Part shown: piece by piece, positions 19,060 through 30,607 of the stretch
Numbering within the stretch: the first letter of the stretch is position 1
Layout of the letters: the number at the start of each line of letters is the position of its first letter
Source of the DNA: Mesotaenium endlicherianum
Lineage: Eukaryota > Streptophyta > Zygnematophyceae > Zygnematales > Mesotaeniaceae
NCBI GenBank assembly: GCA_009602735.1
Contig: WELA01001245.1
Location: 1 to 50,540, forward strand
Direction: 5' to 3'
DNA length: 50,540 nt
The notes under the pieces: model-generated
What the model saw: the letters and a program-made list of their open reading frames with translations, nothing else
Databases searched by the model: none
Told to the model about the DNA's origin: nothing
Position numbers and translations under genes: made by a program

Positions 19060-20878
19060 TATATGGTCTTCCTCAACTGAAAGTACTGATCTCCCTCCCA
19101 CCGCCTCTTGCTCCAACACTGATGCCTCACTGTGGGGATCACTAGTAACAGTGTGCTGTCCCTCCGCCCTTAGCCTACTGCCCTTATGAGGGAGATGTTC
19201 CTGGGGCTCTACGGTCAGGGGAGCGAGACCGGGAGCCAGACCTCCTCCTTCTGTCTTGGGGTGTCCTGAAGCCTGGGGGTTCCAAGTAGGGGGAACCAAG
19301 GGGAGAACGCAGTAACTGGGCTGTTTCCTTGTGCACAGTCTGAAAATGAAGGGAGGCAGCCTTCTCCTGGGCATCCCTCAAAATGACAGGTTCATATACT
19401 GGCATCCCAGAACGATGTTGCATGACATGAGCCAAGGGCACATGTCCTCTCTGCGAGGGAGATGCTGGCAGGCCTTTGACAATTTTCCTAGCAGCCCTCT
19501 TGTCTGCCCTGTCTGAGTGGGTCTCTGCGCCTGCAGATGGGCTCTATCCTCTGGCAGTTCCCAGCCAAGTGATATCTTCCTCTTCAGCGAGCTGGTGCAG
19601 AGTTATGTGTGTCCTAGCCAACCTAGTCTTCTCCATTGCAGGGGATGTGGCAGTTGTCTGGATCACAACGGGGCTAGTGTCCTCTTCCTCGCCTTCCTCC
19701 TCGTCTTCCTCTAACTCCTCTTCTTCTCTTGGCTCTTCTGAGACTGCTGGGGTCTCCTCTGTCAGCTGCTCTAGCTGTTCCCGAGAAAAAGAATACCCCA
19801 CTGACCTTCCCCTTTTAGGTGCTGGTGGGGGCTGTTGAGTCCTGACCGCACACAAGTCTTTCTCTCTTTGCTTGCTTGCCCACTTGGCATGAGCGTGCTT
19901 CCCTTTAGAGAATGACTCTCGGGCCCTGCTCCTGTCCTATTGCATTTCTGGACTCATGCAGTCTCTTACTCCATCCAATCTTGGGTCCCAAGCTGCAATG
20001 TGAGGGGGCAACACTATGTTCCCTCGTGGGTCTGTTAGGAAATTTTCCTCCTCTGCCCTGTCATTTTGCTGGTCCCTCATGTTAATGGTCATCCACCGCC
20101 AATCGGTGGGCTGTTGGAAGAAGGCAGGGTCTGTCCTTTTCAGCATACAAGGGTACTAATGCCCTGCCAAGTCCACCTAACCGGTTTCCCTGGCTAAGAC
20201 TTCCCAGCTCCTTCTCTCCACCTCATTATACATGGCCTTGAACCTGTTATGGGATGCAGAGTTCTTAAAGCTGTCCGCGTCCATGGGGATCATCCTGATG
20301 ACCCTATCTTTCCCCCAGATACCCGGGATCGATACAGCTCCTTCCTCATTCACTTGGGCCATTGCCTTGGCCTCTCTGACCGTATATCCTACCATCCTGG
20401 CATAATTGTGGTAGAGGGGAAGTCCTGTGCTGACCTCTATATACTTGTCAAAGTTTTCAGATGTCTCCCCTTACCTCTGCAGGATTTTCTTCTGCGACCC
20501 ACTGCGACTTCTCTGGGCATACTTGAAGGCCTCTTCCAGTAGATCAAAGCCCTTGCCTAGCTCTGTGTAGCGGTAGCTGCTGATTCTCCTCTGTTCTTCT
20601 TCTTCAGCCTGCTGCTTCTGCCTCTCTTCAGCTTGCCTCTCCTCCTCTACCTTCTTGGCCTCCTCTGCAGCTTGTTTGTCCAGTTTTCCTGCCTCAGGTT
20701 GGCCTGTTCCTCCTCCTACTTCTTCTTCTGTGCCTCCTGCTGTTGTTGGAGTCGTTGTGAATCCCGAGCGGAGATGGAGGATGATTCGATGTCGCCACGG
20801 AATTGCAAGTATTCCGCATGTGCCTCTTCCGCTCTTTTCTTCCTCTTAAGTTCCGACTTCTGAGTCATCCTGCTCAAT
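19060..20878 (-). pseudogene. ORF3 of outer family A element
   Basis: Minus-strand protein of about 600 residues starting at an ATG (20878) that directly follows CAG|G. The N-terminus is a basic/Glu-rich coiled coil with Gln runs. The central domain includes LPLYHNYARMVGYTVREAK, IPGIWGKDRVIRMIPMDADS, NRFKAMYNEVERRSWEVLARETG, WRWMTINMRDQQND and VLPPHIAAWDPRLDGVRDCM. Then come KRGRSVGYSFSREQLEQL, a long Glu/Asp run, GHMPLAHVMQH-like and an Arg/Ser-rich tail. Several frame breaks are present. It closely resembles the inner copy at 23316-24505. I do not recognise the family. Location after pol, without membrane segments, suggests an accessory nucleic-acid-binding or scaffold protein (inference). 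Confidence 0.6.
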
Positions 20879-20881
20879 CAT

Positions 20882-21242
20882 AAACACAATGCAGTCAGTG
20901 AAGTCATAGTACTTTGCCGCTACTAAGTACCCTTGGTGGAGAAGAACGTGGTAGGGAGAGTTCTAAGTGTGTAATACCTTCTGTGAGTGAGTAGGAGAGG
21001 GAAATTGAGTTAGAGAGAAAAAGTGAGTGTGAGCGCAGGTTGAGTGTGTAGAATGATTACAAAAAAATTTGCCTGGCTGATCTCGAGACGGAACACACTC
21101 CCTCCAACTTAATTTGAAGATGGGTTGCCTGTCACAACTGTCACTATCTGTCATTAACTCCCACGTTTTACTGTCACATTCCCCTCCAACTTACTTGGAG
21201 ACAGGACCTCCTGTCACATGTCCAGGGCGACTAAAATGACAG
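20882..21242 (-). other. Spacer between pol and ORF3 with polypurine-like motifs
   Basis: 360 bp without coding signal. It contains two complements of AAGTTGGAGGG-type tracts (about 21100-21112 and 21181-21193), matching the polypurine tract that borders the LTR about 2 kb away. They look like internal or relic polypurine tracts. Confidence 0.5.
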
Positions 21243-22553
21243 TTAGGGAGGTGTGCCAGCCGCCCGAAGGTGGAACCGCTTTAACGCCCCTTTGGCATTG
21301 GTCAGCTGGTCTTTAAATTTCCAAGTGTCCCGAGAGGCATCGTAACCCTTCCATCTGACCAGGTACTTCATCACATATTTAGATGATCGACGGACAGAGC
21401 GAGCGTCTAAAATCTCCTCAATTTCATATTTCTCAGGGTCACCATGCCTGACAGCGGGAACCGGTCCCGGTTGGACAGGTAATCGACCTATGAACAGTGT
21501 GTCACCTTTGATGTACGGTTCCAGGAAGGAGACATTAAAGACTGGGTGACCCTTGTATTCTGCTGACATGTTCAGTTTGTAAGCATTCTGACCGACACGG
21601 CGCACCACCGAATATGGACCGACCCAGACCGGACCAAGCTTTTTCTTGACCACACCAAGCAGGTTCAGGTGTTGAGAATGCAGCTTGACCGAATTGCCCT
21701 TAGAAAATGTCGGCTCTCGACGGTGCTGATTAGCGTATTTTTGTTGATGTTCTTGGGCTTTGTGCAGGTTTGACTGGACTTTTGACAAGGTGTTGGCAAA
21801 CTCCTGTGTTAACTGGAGAGACACGAGATTGTCAATCCCCTCAGGGTGAGTTGAAGACTCCTCTAGTGCACTTGAAGGAGACTTAGGGACTCTACCCAAA
21901 CTGAATTCAAAAGGGGTGTCTCCCGTTGACGCGTGCACCGCACTGTTGACCGCAAACAAAATTTGGGGCAACAGGTCATCCCAATTATCTTGTATTTGGT
22001 TAATATATGCTCTCAACACCTCTTGTAGAACTCGGTTAGTTCTTTCAGTCTGCCCAACAGTCTGAGGGTGGTTTGCTGTGCTGAGTAGCTGTTTGACTCC
22101 CATTAACCCCATTAAAGCTCTCTAGAACTTAGAGGTAAATTGTGAGCCAGTGTTTGAGATGATACTAGAGGGTAGCCTATGTTGGCATACTACATGATTG
22201 TAGAACTGTCTTGCTGTTTCGAATGCAGTTACTTTGACAGTTGTGGGGATGAAAATGACCATTTTTGTCAATCTATCCACTACTACCAGTATGGAATCAT
22301 GCCCATTGGAAGTTCATGGTAGTGTTACCACCCAAGTCCATGGATATTGATTCCCAGCGTCCAGCTGGGATGGGCAGTGGTTGTAAGAGACCCCCCGGTG
22401 GTGTGTGCCTTGACTTATTTCTCTGACACTGATCACAAGACTCTCGATATTTCAAGACCTCTCAAGGCAACCCATCCCAATGATAATGTTTTACCAGTTT
22501 GCCAACAGTTTGGCCTGCCCCAAATGGCCACCCAGTAAACTGTCATGCGCTTG
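21243..22553 (-). pseudogene. Integrase C-terminus and chromodomain of outer family A element
   Basis: The minus-strand frame 22112-21243 holds the end of the integrase core ([19 protein letters not shown], with the catalytic Glu), the [15 protein letters not shown] segment of the C-terminal domain and a clear chromodomain (about 21265-21435): KYEIEEILDARS, MKYLVRWKGY, then W. Aromatic cage positions are present, so it could bind methylated histone H3 and direct integration. Bases 22113-22553 continue upstream in a degraded frame. The inner family A element interrupts it at 22553. Confidence 0.85.
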
Positions 22554-23273
22554 TGAAATGAATCGACTTACCAAATAAGCAATTAACAATTAATAAAGAT
22601 CTTTATAACAGCAAGTAATCTTTATGGTATTTTTTGTTAACTGGTTAAACGGCAAAGGACAACACACTAGCAGTGAATAATACTCGTAAGTCAAATGCGA
22701 GTAAAATAACATGAATAATGCAAATCAGTATACTCATACATAAGCAAGGTTAGAAGACAGTGCGTATCAATGGCTTCTCGCCTTGGATTCAGATCTCTCT
22801 CAGTAAGCTGTACAAGAGAGTTGGCCTCGTCTCCGAATGCCGAACTCGAGAGCGATGCCTAGCATATGTACATGGAATGAGTTTACTGTTCAACGGTCAG
22901 TGCGATGGCACCGCCTACCCGGGAGTTAACCACGTTGGTAGGACCTCGGTTAACCAGATCCACCGCCATCTCCCATCATCCCGAATAGCCATCCATCATA
23001 GGGATGTCATCTGGCCATTCATCAAGCATATCGCACTTAGATGCATATCAAGGCAGTTCGCTGCTACCGAGTACGGAAGTCAGCTGGCTGTCAAAGAATG
23101 GGTCAGCAAGCTGACTTATATGGACTTCAACCTGCTGCTTACGGCTGAGTCATTAAACTGATAATTATGTAAAGTCCAGCAGACTGACTATTAACTAAAG
23201 TTCAGCAGGCTGAACTTAATTAACTATTATATTTAAATGAATATTATATCCACTAATATACTGATTCATTACA
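22554..23273 (-). mobile_element. 3' LTR of inner family A element
   Basis: 720 bp, TG/CA ends, near-identical to 29599-30317. The polypurine tract complement (CCCTCCAACTTAA) and a hairpin (23291-23309, one mismatch in the stem) follow on the right. Confidence 0.9.
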
Positions 23274-23315
23274 ATCCCTCCAACTTAACTTGTTGTCGCC
23301 TCGACAATACTAACA

Positions 23316-24505
23316 CTAATAACAGCGTGATGTCCCTTCCAGCCCCATCCTACTGCCATTAGGAGGGAGATGTCCTGAGGCTCTATACTCAGGGGAGCCA
23401 GACCTCCTCCTGTCTTGGGGTCTTCTGAAGCCAGTCAGAGAGGGAGGTTCCGTGTAAGGACCTCGCGGAGAACGCCGTAACTGGGCTGTTTCCTCCTGCA
23501 CAGTCTGGAGGGAGGCAGCCTTCTCCTGGGCAGCCCTCAAACTGACAGGTACGTATACCGGCATCCCAGAAGGATGTTGCATGACATGAGCCAAGGGTAC
23601 ATGCCCTCTCTGCGAGGGAGATGCTGGCAGGCCTCTGGCTATTTCCCAAGCAGCCCTCCTGTCTGCCCTGTCTGACTGGGTCTCCTTGTCTGGAGATGGG
23701 CTGTGTCCTCTGGCAGTTCCCAGCCAAGTGATATCCTCCTCTTGAGCGAGTTGCTGCGGGGCCAACCCCGTCTTCTCCATTACAGGGGATGTAGCAGGTG
23801 TCAGGATCACGGCGGGGCTATTGTCTTCCTCCTCGCCTTCCTCCTCGTCTTCCTCCGACTCCTCCTCCTTGCCGTCCCCGGGTTCCTCTGAGACTTCTGG
23901 GGTCTCTTCTGTCAGCTGCTCCAGCTCTTCCCGAGAAAAAGAATATCCTACTGACCTTCCCCTTTTGGGTGCTGGTGGGGGCTGCTGAGTCCGGACCGCA
24001 TAGAGGTCCTTTTCCCCCTGCTTACTTGCCCATTTGGCATAAGCGTGCTTCCCTTTGGAGAATGACTCTCGGGCCCTGCTTCTGTCCCCCTGCATCTCTT
24101 GGCTCATGCAGTCTCTGACTCCATCCAATCTTGGGTCCCAAGCCGCAATGTGAGGGGGCAATACTATGTTCCCCTTTAAGTCTGTCAGGAAATCCTCATC
24201 CGTCGCCCTGTCATTCTGCTGGTCCCTCATGTTGATGGTCATCCACCGCCAATCAGTGGGCTTTTGGAAGAAGGCAGCGTCTGTCTATCTGAGAGTACAA
24301 GGGTACCAGTGCCCTGCAAAGTCCAGCTGACTGGTTTCCCTGGCCAAGAATTCCCAGCTCCTCCTCTCCACCTCATTGTACATGGCCTTGAACCTGTTGT
24401 GGGGTGTTGAGTCCTTGAAGCTGTCCGCGTCCATGGGGATCATCCTGTTGACCCTATCTTCCCCCCAGATACCAGGAATCGAGACAGCCCTTGCTTCGTT
24501 CACCT
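23316..24505 (-). pseudogene. ORF3 of inner family A element, N-terminally deleted
   Basis: The minus strand keeps the central and C-terminal parts of ORF3: [36 protein letters not shown], a one-frame break near 24285, then a 308-residue open frame (24242-23316). That frame has LPPHIAAWDPRLDGVRDCM, GKHAYAKWASKQGEKD, KRGRSVGYSFSREELEQL, a Glu/Asp run, GHVPLAHVMQH and an Arg/Ser/Pro-rich tail. The coiled-coil N-terminus is missing because a deletion fused integrase to ORF3 at about 24505. The long open frame and close match to the outer copy suggest the protein was maintained until recently. Confidence 0.65.
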
Positions 24506-27500
24506 GGTTGGACAGGTAACCGACCTGTGAACAGTGTATCACCTTTGATGTATGGTTCCAGGAAGGAGACATTAAAGACCGAGTGACCCTTGTAGTCAGC
24601 TGACATGTTTAGTTTGTAAGCATTCTGACCAACACGACGTAGTACCGAATATGGACCGACCCATACAGGGCCAAGCTTTTTCTTGACCACACCAGGGAGG
24701 TACAGGTGCTGAGAATGCAGTTTGACTAAATCGCCCTTAGAAAATGTCAGCTCCCGACGGTGTTCATTAGCGTATTTTTGTTGGTTTTCTTGGGCTTTGT
24801 GCAGGTTTTGTTGGACTTCTGACAGGGTGTCAGCAAACTCCTGAGTTAACTGGAGGGAGACCGGGTTGTCAATCCCTTCAGGGTGAGTTAAAGATTCCCC
24901 TAGCACATCTAGAGGAGACTTAGGGACTCTACCCAGGCTGAGTTCAAAAGGAGTCTTGCCCGTTGACGCGTGCACCGCACTGTTGACCGCAAACTGAATT
25001 TGAGGCAACAGGTCATCCCAATTATCTTGTTTTTGGTTAATATATGCTCTCAGCACCTCCTGCAGAACTCGGTTAGTTCTTTCAGTCTGCCCATCAGTCT
25101 GAGGGTGGTTGGCTGTGCTGAGCAGCTGTTTGACTCCCATTAACCCCATTAAAGCTCTCCAGAACTTAGAGGTGAATTTTGAGTCTCTGTCTGAGATGAT
25201 ATTAGAAGGGAGCCCATGTTGGCATACTACATGGTTGTAAAACTGTCTCGCTGTTTCGAGTGCAGTCACTTTGACAGTTGTGGGGATAAAAATGACCATT
25301 TTTGTCAGTTTATCCACGACTACCAGTATTGAATCATGCCCGTTGGCAGTTCTTGGTAGTGAGACCACCCAGTCCATGGATATAGTTTCCCAGCGTCCCG
25401 CTGGGATGGGTAGCGGTTGCAAGAGACCTCCGGGTGGTGTGTGCCGAGACTTATTTCTCTGACACTGGTCACAGGACTTGACATATTTCAAGACCTCCCG
25501 GGGTAACCCCTCCCAATGATAATGTTTTAACAGTTTGCCAACAGTTTTGGCCTGCCCCAAATGTCCACCCAGGAGACTGTCATGAGCTTGACTCAGTAAG
25601 AGAGACCTTATTTCCAAGTTATTAGGATTGACCAGCTTCAGCCAGCCTGAAGTGGTTTCAGTCACCCAGACCCCTCCCTTAAGCTTATACCCGAGTGCAG
25701 TAGCACGACACACACCAGTAGTGGGGCTGGGCTCAAATGTTGGGTCAGAAAGGTAGGCTTTCCTAAGTTGTTCAAGGAAGGACTTTTTCACCTTTAGTGA
25801 AGTGAGTGCACACAGGACTTTATCTACAGCATGCTGACTAAAGTTCCTTTCTTGCAAGTCAGGTCTTCTAGAGAGTGCATCAGCAGGATTCAACTTCCCT
25901 GGTTTGTAGTCGATCTGGACTTGGAACTGCTCCAGCATCTGGCTCCAGTGGTTCTCCCTCCTCGACAGCTTGGACTTCTTCTGAAAGTGAGTCAGAGCTA
26001 AATGATCTGTAATCACCTTAAAAGCTTTACCATGTAAGTATGCTCTCCACTGTTTGAGTACATGAATGATAGCTAGCAGCTCTTTATCATGCACTGAGTA
26101 ATTAATCTCCGCTGGATTAAATTTCATAGACTCATACAACACAGGATGCCACTCCTGCCGTACCTTACCATCCTTTGTGGTTTTGTCAGCAGGCTGCAAC
26201 AAAATAGCACCCATGGCAAAATCAGAGGCATCAGTAACCACCTGCACCGGTTTGCTGGGGTCATACACGGCTAGCACTGGGGCAGAACAAAGGGCATCTT
26301 TAAGGGTCTGGAAGGCAGCCTGCTGCTCTTCCCCCCACACATACCCGATGTCTTTCTTAGTAAGGTCAGTCAGTTTACTGGCCTTTGTGGAATAATTCTC
26401 AATAAATCTCCTATAGTAGTTAGCCAACCCGAGGAAGGATCTAACTTCAGAGACAGACTGTGGTACTGGCCAGTCCCTTATGGTCTGGACTTTCTTAGGA
26501 TCCACACTGATGCCCTCTTTACTGACAACGTGGCCTAAGAATTCAATACTTTCCTTAAAGAAATCACACTTGCTCATTTTAGCATATAAGTGATTTTTCC
26601 GCAGAGTGTCCAGGACTGTTTTTAAGTGTTCAGTGTGCTGAGCTTCATCTTTAGAGAAAATTAAAATATCATCCAGGAAAACTTGCACAAACTTATCCAA
26701 ATAAGGTCTGAGAATGTCGTTCATAGCACCCATGAAGGTAGCAGGAGCATTAGTCAGTCCAAATGGCATCACGTTGAACTCATAGTGTCCATAACGTGTG
26801 CGGAAAGCAGTCTTGTGTTCATCCCCCTCAGCAATTCTGATTTGATGATAACCACTCTTGAGATCTATCTTACTGAACACCTTAGCGCCAGACAGGGTAT
26901 CAAGCAAGTCCTCGATTCTGGGTAAAGCATACTTGTTCTTTACTGTAATTCTGTTCAGAGCTCTGTAATCCACACACATCCGCATACTGCCATCCTTTTT
27001 CTTAACAAATAGGATNTTAACAAACAAGATGGGTGCGCCATAAGGTGATTTACTGGGGGAAATATAACCATTTTTCTCAAGCTCTGCGATCTGTGTTTTC
27101 AACTCCTCACTCTCCAAATAAGACAAGCCATACGTGCGTTGCCAAGGTGGCTGACTACCAGGTAATAAATCAATCATATGATCTACTTCCCTCTTAGGGG
27201 GTAGTCCTGGAGGCATATTAAATACATCCGTGTACTGAGCAACAATTTTTGCAGCAGTAGGGTGCTTCGGAGGGCTTACCTTTTTCTCTACCACATCTTC
27301 AGGTTGAGGAGGTACCTCTCTTAGCAGCAAATAGAACGTTCTGTCCTCCTTCTGGTTCCAGCTTTTGACGAACTCCATTGCATTCAGCAACTTGCATCCT
27401 TCTGGAAGCCTCTTCTTTTCCTTCATTTGCCATCCACACAGGACAAGAGGAAGAGCACTGGTGGGTGCCAAGTTAGTCTGCCCATCACTGGCTCCTCTCA

Positions 27501-28020
27501 CTTTAACTATACCTCTGCTCCAACACACTTCAGCTTGATGTCTATTAAGCCAGGACCTGTCTACCACGAGATCATAAAAGCCAGTGTTGAGTACCTAAAT
27601 GTAAGCGTTTCAGTTAGAACTGCAAATGCCAGAACCTNTCAGAACCTAACTGGACCTCAATAGGCTTGGTATAACTCCTCCCGGGATACTTGAGGCATCT
27701 CCAAGGAATATTTTCCTATTCCCTTGGGTGACAGTAGGCAGCCTTAGCCGCTTAACTAAGTCCTTGTGGATAAAAGTATGTGACGCCCCTCCGTCAACAA
27801 ATGCCCTCACCTTCCTACCTGCAATCATGCAATGCAGTAGGATAGGGGGGACTGTCTTTTCCTGACTTTCGCATTGTTCTCCTGACGTAGCAAAGAAATG
27901 TTGGACATCAGGTGGAACAAGAGCATCCAGAGTGTGCACTCTCTGGACGTCTATATTGCTGATGGTCTCCTTTATCTGGTTGTCAGGCATGCATAGTGAA
28001 TCCAGTTCAGCAGGACCCAT
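24506..28020 (-). CDS. Pol polyprotein of inner family A element
   Basis: Protease, RT, RNase H and integrase in one frame. Protease: [12 protein letters not shown] (D-G-G where D-S-G is commoner). [53 protein letters not shown] with both catalytic Asp, [14 protein letters not shown]. RNase [32 protein letters not shown]. Integrase: H-x4-H-type start ([16 protein letters not shown]), CDQCQ, core Asp in SMDWVVSLP, Asp in IISDRDSKF, Glu in [13 protein letters not shown], and [13 protein letters not shown]. All catalytic residues I checked are intact. The chromodomain is lost: the frame runs past the integrase C-terminal domain into ORF3 sequence and stops at 24454. An N at 27016 is flanked by a short repeat that doubles ILFV, and an N at 27638 breaks the protease-RT frame; both are assembly joins. 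Confidence 0.85.
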
Positions 28021-28088
28021 AATACCTGCTACGAGGGCAGCTAGTGACGACTCACTATCTCTAGCATCCTCACAGTCAGTAGACTGGA

Positions 28089-29564
28089 TTACTGACTGTT
28101 GCTGTCTTTTAAAGGCTGGTCTTTTCTCTCGACCTTAGGCAGGTGCTTGACCGGACACTGTTCTCTGTAGTGGCCTTTCTGCTGACAATGGTAGCAAGTA
28201 GATTTTGCTGAGGCTGGTCTCGGCTTAGTCCTACCACCACCCCTTCCATAGCCACCTCGAGAGGGACCACCTCTACCTCTAGACTGAATAGCATTGTACT
28301 CATACTCATATTCATCACCCTGATTATCCTCAGCCTGGTCTCCTTCAACTGCATTGTAGGAACCGTGGGGCTTTTTGACAATCTTAGACACCAAAGCGTT
28401 ACTCTGGCGCTTGTGATTGAACTGCTGCTGATCCCAGGCGTCAGCATCCTGGATCAAGTCAGCCAGTTTCTCATACTTTTTCTCAGCAAAATGACCAGAG
28501 ACCTCGGATTTCAAGCCATACCTGAAGTATGCTATCCTATACCGTTCTGGCAAATCTGGCTGCTTCATCATGTTCTCTTGGAATTTTTGAGCAAACTCAG
28601 CAACTGAAGTGGCCTGCTTCAGTGTCAGGGAGATCATCGCATAGATAGCTTTCTCCTGCTGGTTGATGACATCAAACTTCTCATGCAACTTCTCGACAAA
28701 CTCTACCCACGTAGGGTCACCGAGTTGCCGAGCCTTACGCTCTTCCTTCCAGTAAAGCCACCAGTCTGCGGCACTGCCTTTCAGTAGCGCACCGGTGTGC
28801 CTGACCTTCTCGTAATCTTGCAGTTCTGGGTAGTTCTCCAGCCACTGCTCAACATCCGCGAGAAACTTGATCAGGTAATATTTTCTGTTTCCCTCAGGAT
28901 CATAGTCCTGGGGAGGTTTCGGCTTGGGCTTACTAGGCCCTCGGCCACCACCACTAGTGGTTTGAGACCCCAGTTGGTCTCTGTCCCGCAGTAGGGACAT
29001 TATGATTCTTTTGTCCTCCTGCTGGGACTGATACATGGTCGCCATTTGCGACTGCATCTGAACGAACAACGCTCCCAAGTCTACACTCTGGGGTGGTAGT
29101 CAAGCAAATGTAGCAGCAGCATTGGCATCTATTCGCTGAGTAGTGTCCTCAACAATCCCTCTCGCTCCTGCAGCAGCAATTCCTGCCGCATTCAGCCGGT
29201 CACGTATTTGACCTAGGGGTACATTGAGTTGTACAGCAGGAGGTGGGTTCAGAACATTGGCCCTTGCCATAAGTTCTTCAACAGTGCGCTCATCAGGTGG
29301 CTGTCCTTCTTTCCTTTCTGTATCTTCAGCGGCCTTTGCTACTTGTTCAGCTTCTAATCTGGCTCTCTCCTCCTCAGCTTGCTGTGCTGCGACTGCAGCA
29401 ATAGCAGCTGCCTCATCTGCAGCCTCTCTTGCAGCAGTATCTGCTACTGCTTCAGAATAGGTACGGGTTCCCGCTACATGACTTTCCGCCTGGTTTTCGA
29501 CATTCTCGTTATCCTGGTTCTCCATGTCTCGGGAGTGGCTAGTTTGAGACCTTGTCCTTACCAT
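28089..29564 (-). pseudogene. Gag of inner family A element
   Basis: About 490 codons on the minus strand. An Ala/Glu-rich coiled N-terminus (MVRTRSQTSHSRD, then EAADEAAAIAAVAAQQAEEE) leads to the retrotransposon gag capsid domain (KPKPPQDYDPEGNRKYYLIKF, WWLYWKEERKARQL, FDVINQQEKAIYAMISL). An Arg/Gly-rich box (GRGGPSRGGYGRGGGR) and one intact CCHC knuckle (CYHCQQKGHYREQC) follow. A single in-frame TGA at 29100-29102 splits it. Gag assembles the particle and binds RNA through the knuckle. Confidence 0.85.
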
Positions 29565-29585
29565 ACAAAGAAGACTGTGATAACT

Positions 29586-29597
29586 GCTCCGATACCA
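29586..29597 (-). promoter_or_regulatory. Primer binding site, inner family A (tRNA-iMet)
   Basis: The minus strand reads TGGTATCGGAGC one base after the 5' LTR end (CATTTCA). It is complementary to the 3' end of plant initiator tRNA-Met with one change from the commonest form. It fixes the element's orientation. Confidence 0.85.
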
Positions 29598-29598
29598 T

Positions 29599-30317
29599 TG
29601 AAATGAATTGACTTACCAAATAAGCGATTAACAATTAATAAAGATCTTTATATCAGCAAGTAATCTTTATGGTATTTTTCGTTAACTGGTTAAACGGCAA
29701 AGGACAACACACTAGCAGTGAATAATACTCGTAAATCAAATGCGAGTAAACTAACATGAATAATGCAAATCAGTAAACTCATACATAAGCCAGGTTAGAA
29801 GACAGTGCGTATCAATGGCTTCTCGCCTTGGATTCAGACTCTCTCAGTAAGCTGTACAAGAGAGTTGGCCTCGTCTCCGAATGCCGAACTCGAGAGCAAT
29901 GCCTAGCATATGTACATGGAATGAGTTTACTGTTCAACGGTCAGTGCGATGGCACCGCCTACCCGGGAGTTAACCACGTTGGTAGGACCTCGGTTAACCA
30001 GATCCACCGCCATCTCCCATCATCCCGAATAGCCATCCATCATAGGGATGTCATCTGGCCATTCATCTAGCATATCGTACTTAGGTGCATATCAAGGCAG
30101 TTCGCTGCTACCGAGTACGGAAGTCAGCTGGCTGTCAAAGAATGGGTCAGCAAGCTGACTTATATGGACTTCAACCTGCTGCTTACGGCTGAGTCATTAA
30201 ACTGATAATTATGTAAAGTCCAGCAGACTGACTATTAACTAAAGTTCAGCAGGCTGAACTTAATTAACTATTATATTTAAATGAATATTATATCCACTAA
30301 TATACTGATTCATTACA
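29599..30317 (-). mobile_element. 5' LTR of inner family A element
   Basis: 719 bp bounded by TGAAATGAATT and GATTCATTACA (+ strand), near-identical to the 3' LTR. Outside it, family A integrase coding sequence resumes with TGACTCAGTAAGAG, continuous with the sequence left of 22554. Confidence 0.9.
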
Positions 30318-30607
30318 ACTTGACTCAGTAAGAGGGACCTTATGTCCAAGTTATTAAGAATGACCAGCTTCAGCCTGCCTGAAGTGGTTTCAGTCACCCA
30401 GACCCCTCTTTGAAGCCTATACCCGAGTGCAGTAGCAGGACACACACCATCAGTGGGGCTGGGCTTGAATGTTGGGTCAGAAAGGTAGGCTTTCCTAAGT
30501 TGTTCAAGGAAGGACTTTTTCACTTTTAGTGAAGTAATTGCTCAAAGGACTTTATCTCTAGCATGCTGACTTAAGTTCCATTCTTGCAAGTCCGGTCTTC
30601 TAGAGAG
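30318..30607 (-). pseudogene. Outer family A pol: RNase H-integrase linker
   Basis: Minus-strand frame with [36 protein letters not shown] and IRSLLLSQ, the linker region between RNase H and the integrase zinc domain. It connects 22553 (other side of the inner element) with 31762 (other side of the family F LTR). Confidence 0.75.

Larger units (their letters stand above)
22554..30317 (-). mobile_element. Inner family A gypsy element, both LTRs present
   Basis: 7764 bp inserted in the integrase gene of another family A copy. The flanks are GCTTG on the left and ACTTG on the right (5-bp duplication with one mismatch). Order on the minus strand: 5' LTR, primer site, gag, protease, RT, RNase H, integrase, partial ORF3, polypurine tract, 3' LTR. 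The two LTRs are near-identical, with about eight differences in the first ~190 bp that I compared. An internal deletion of about 1.1 kb removed the chromodomain and the ORF3 start. Two single-N assembly joins (27016, 27638) fall in pol. Confidence 0.9.
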
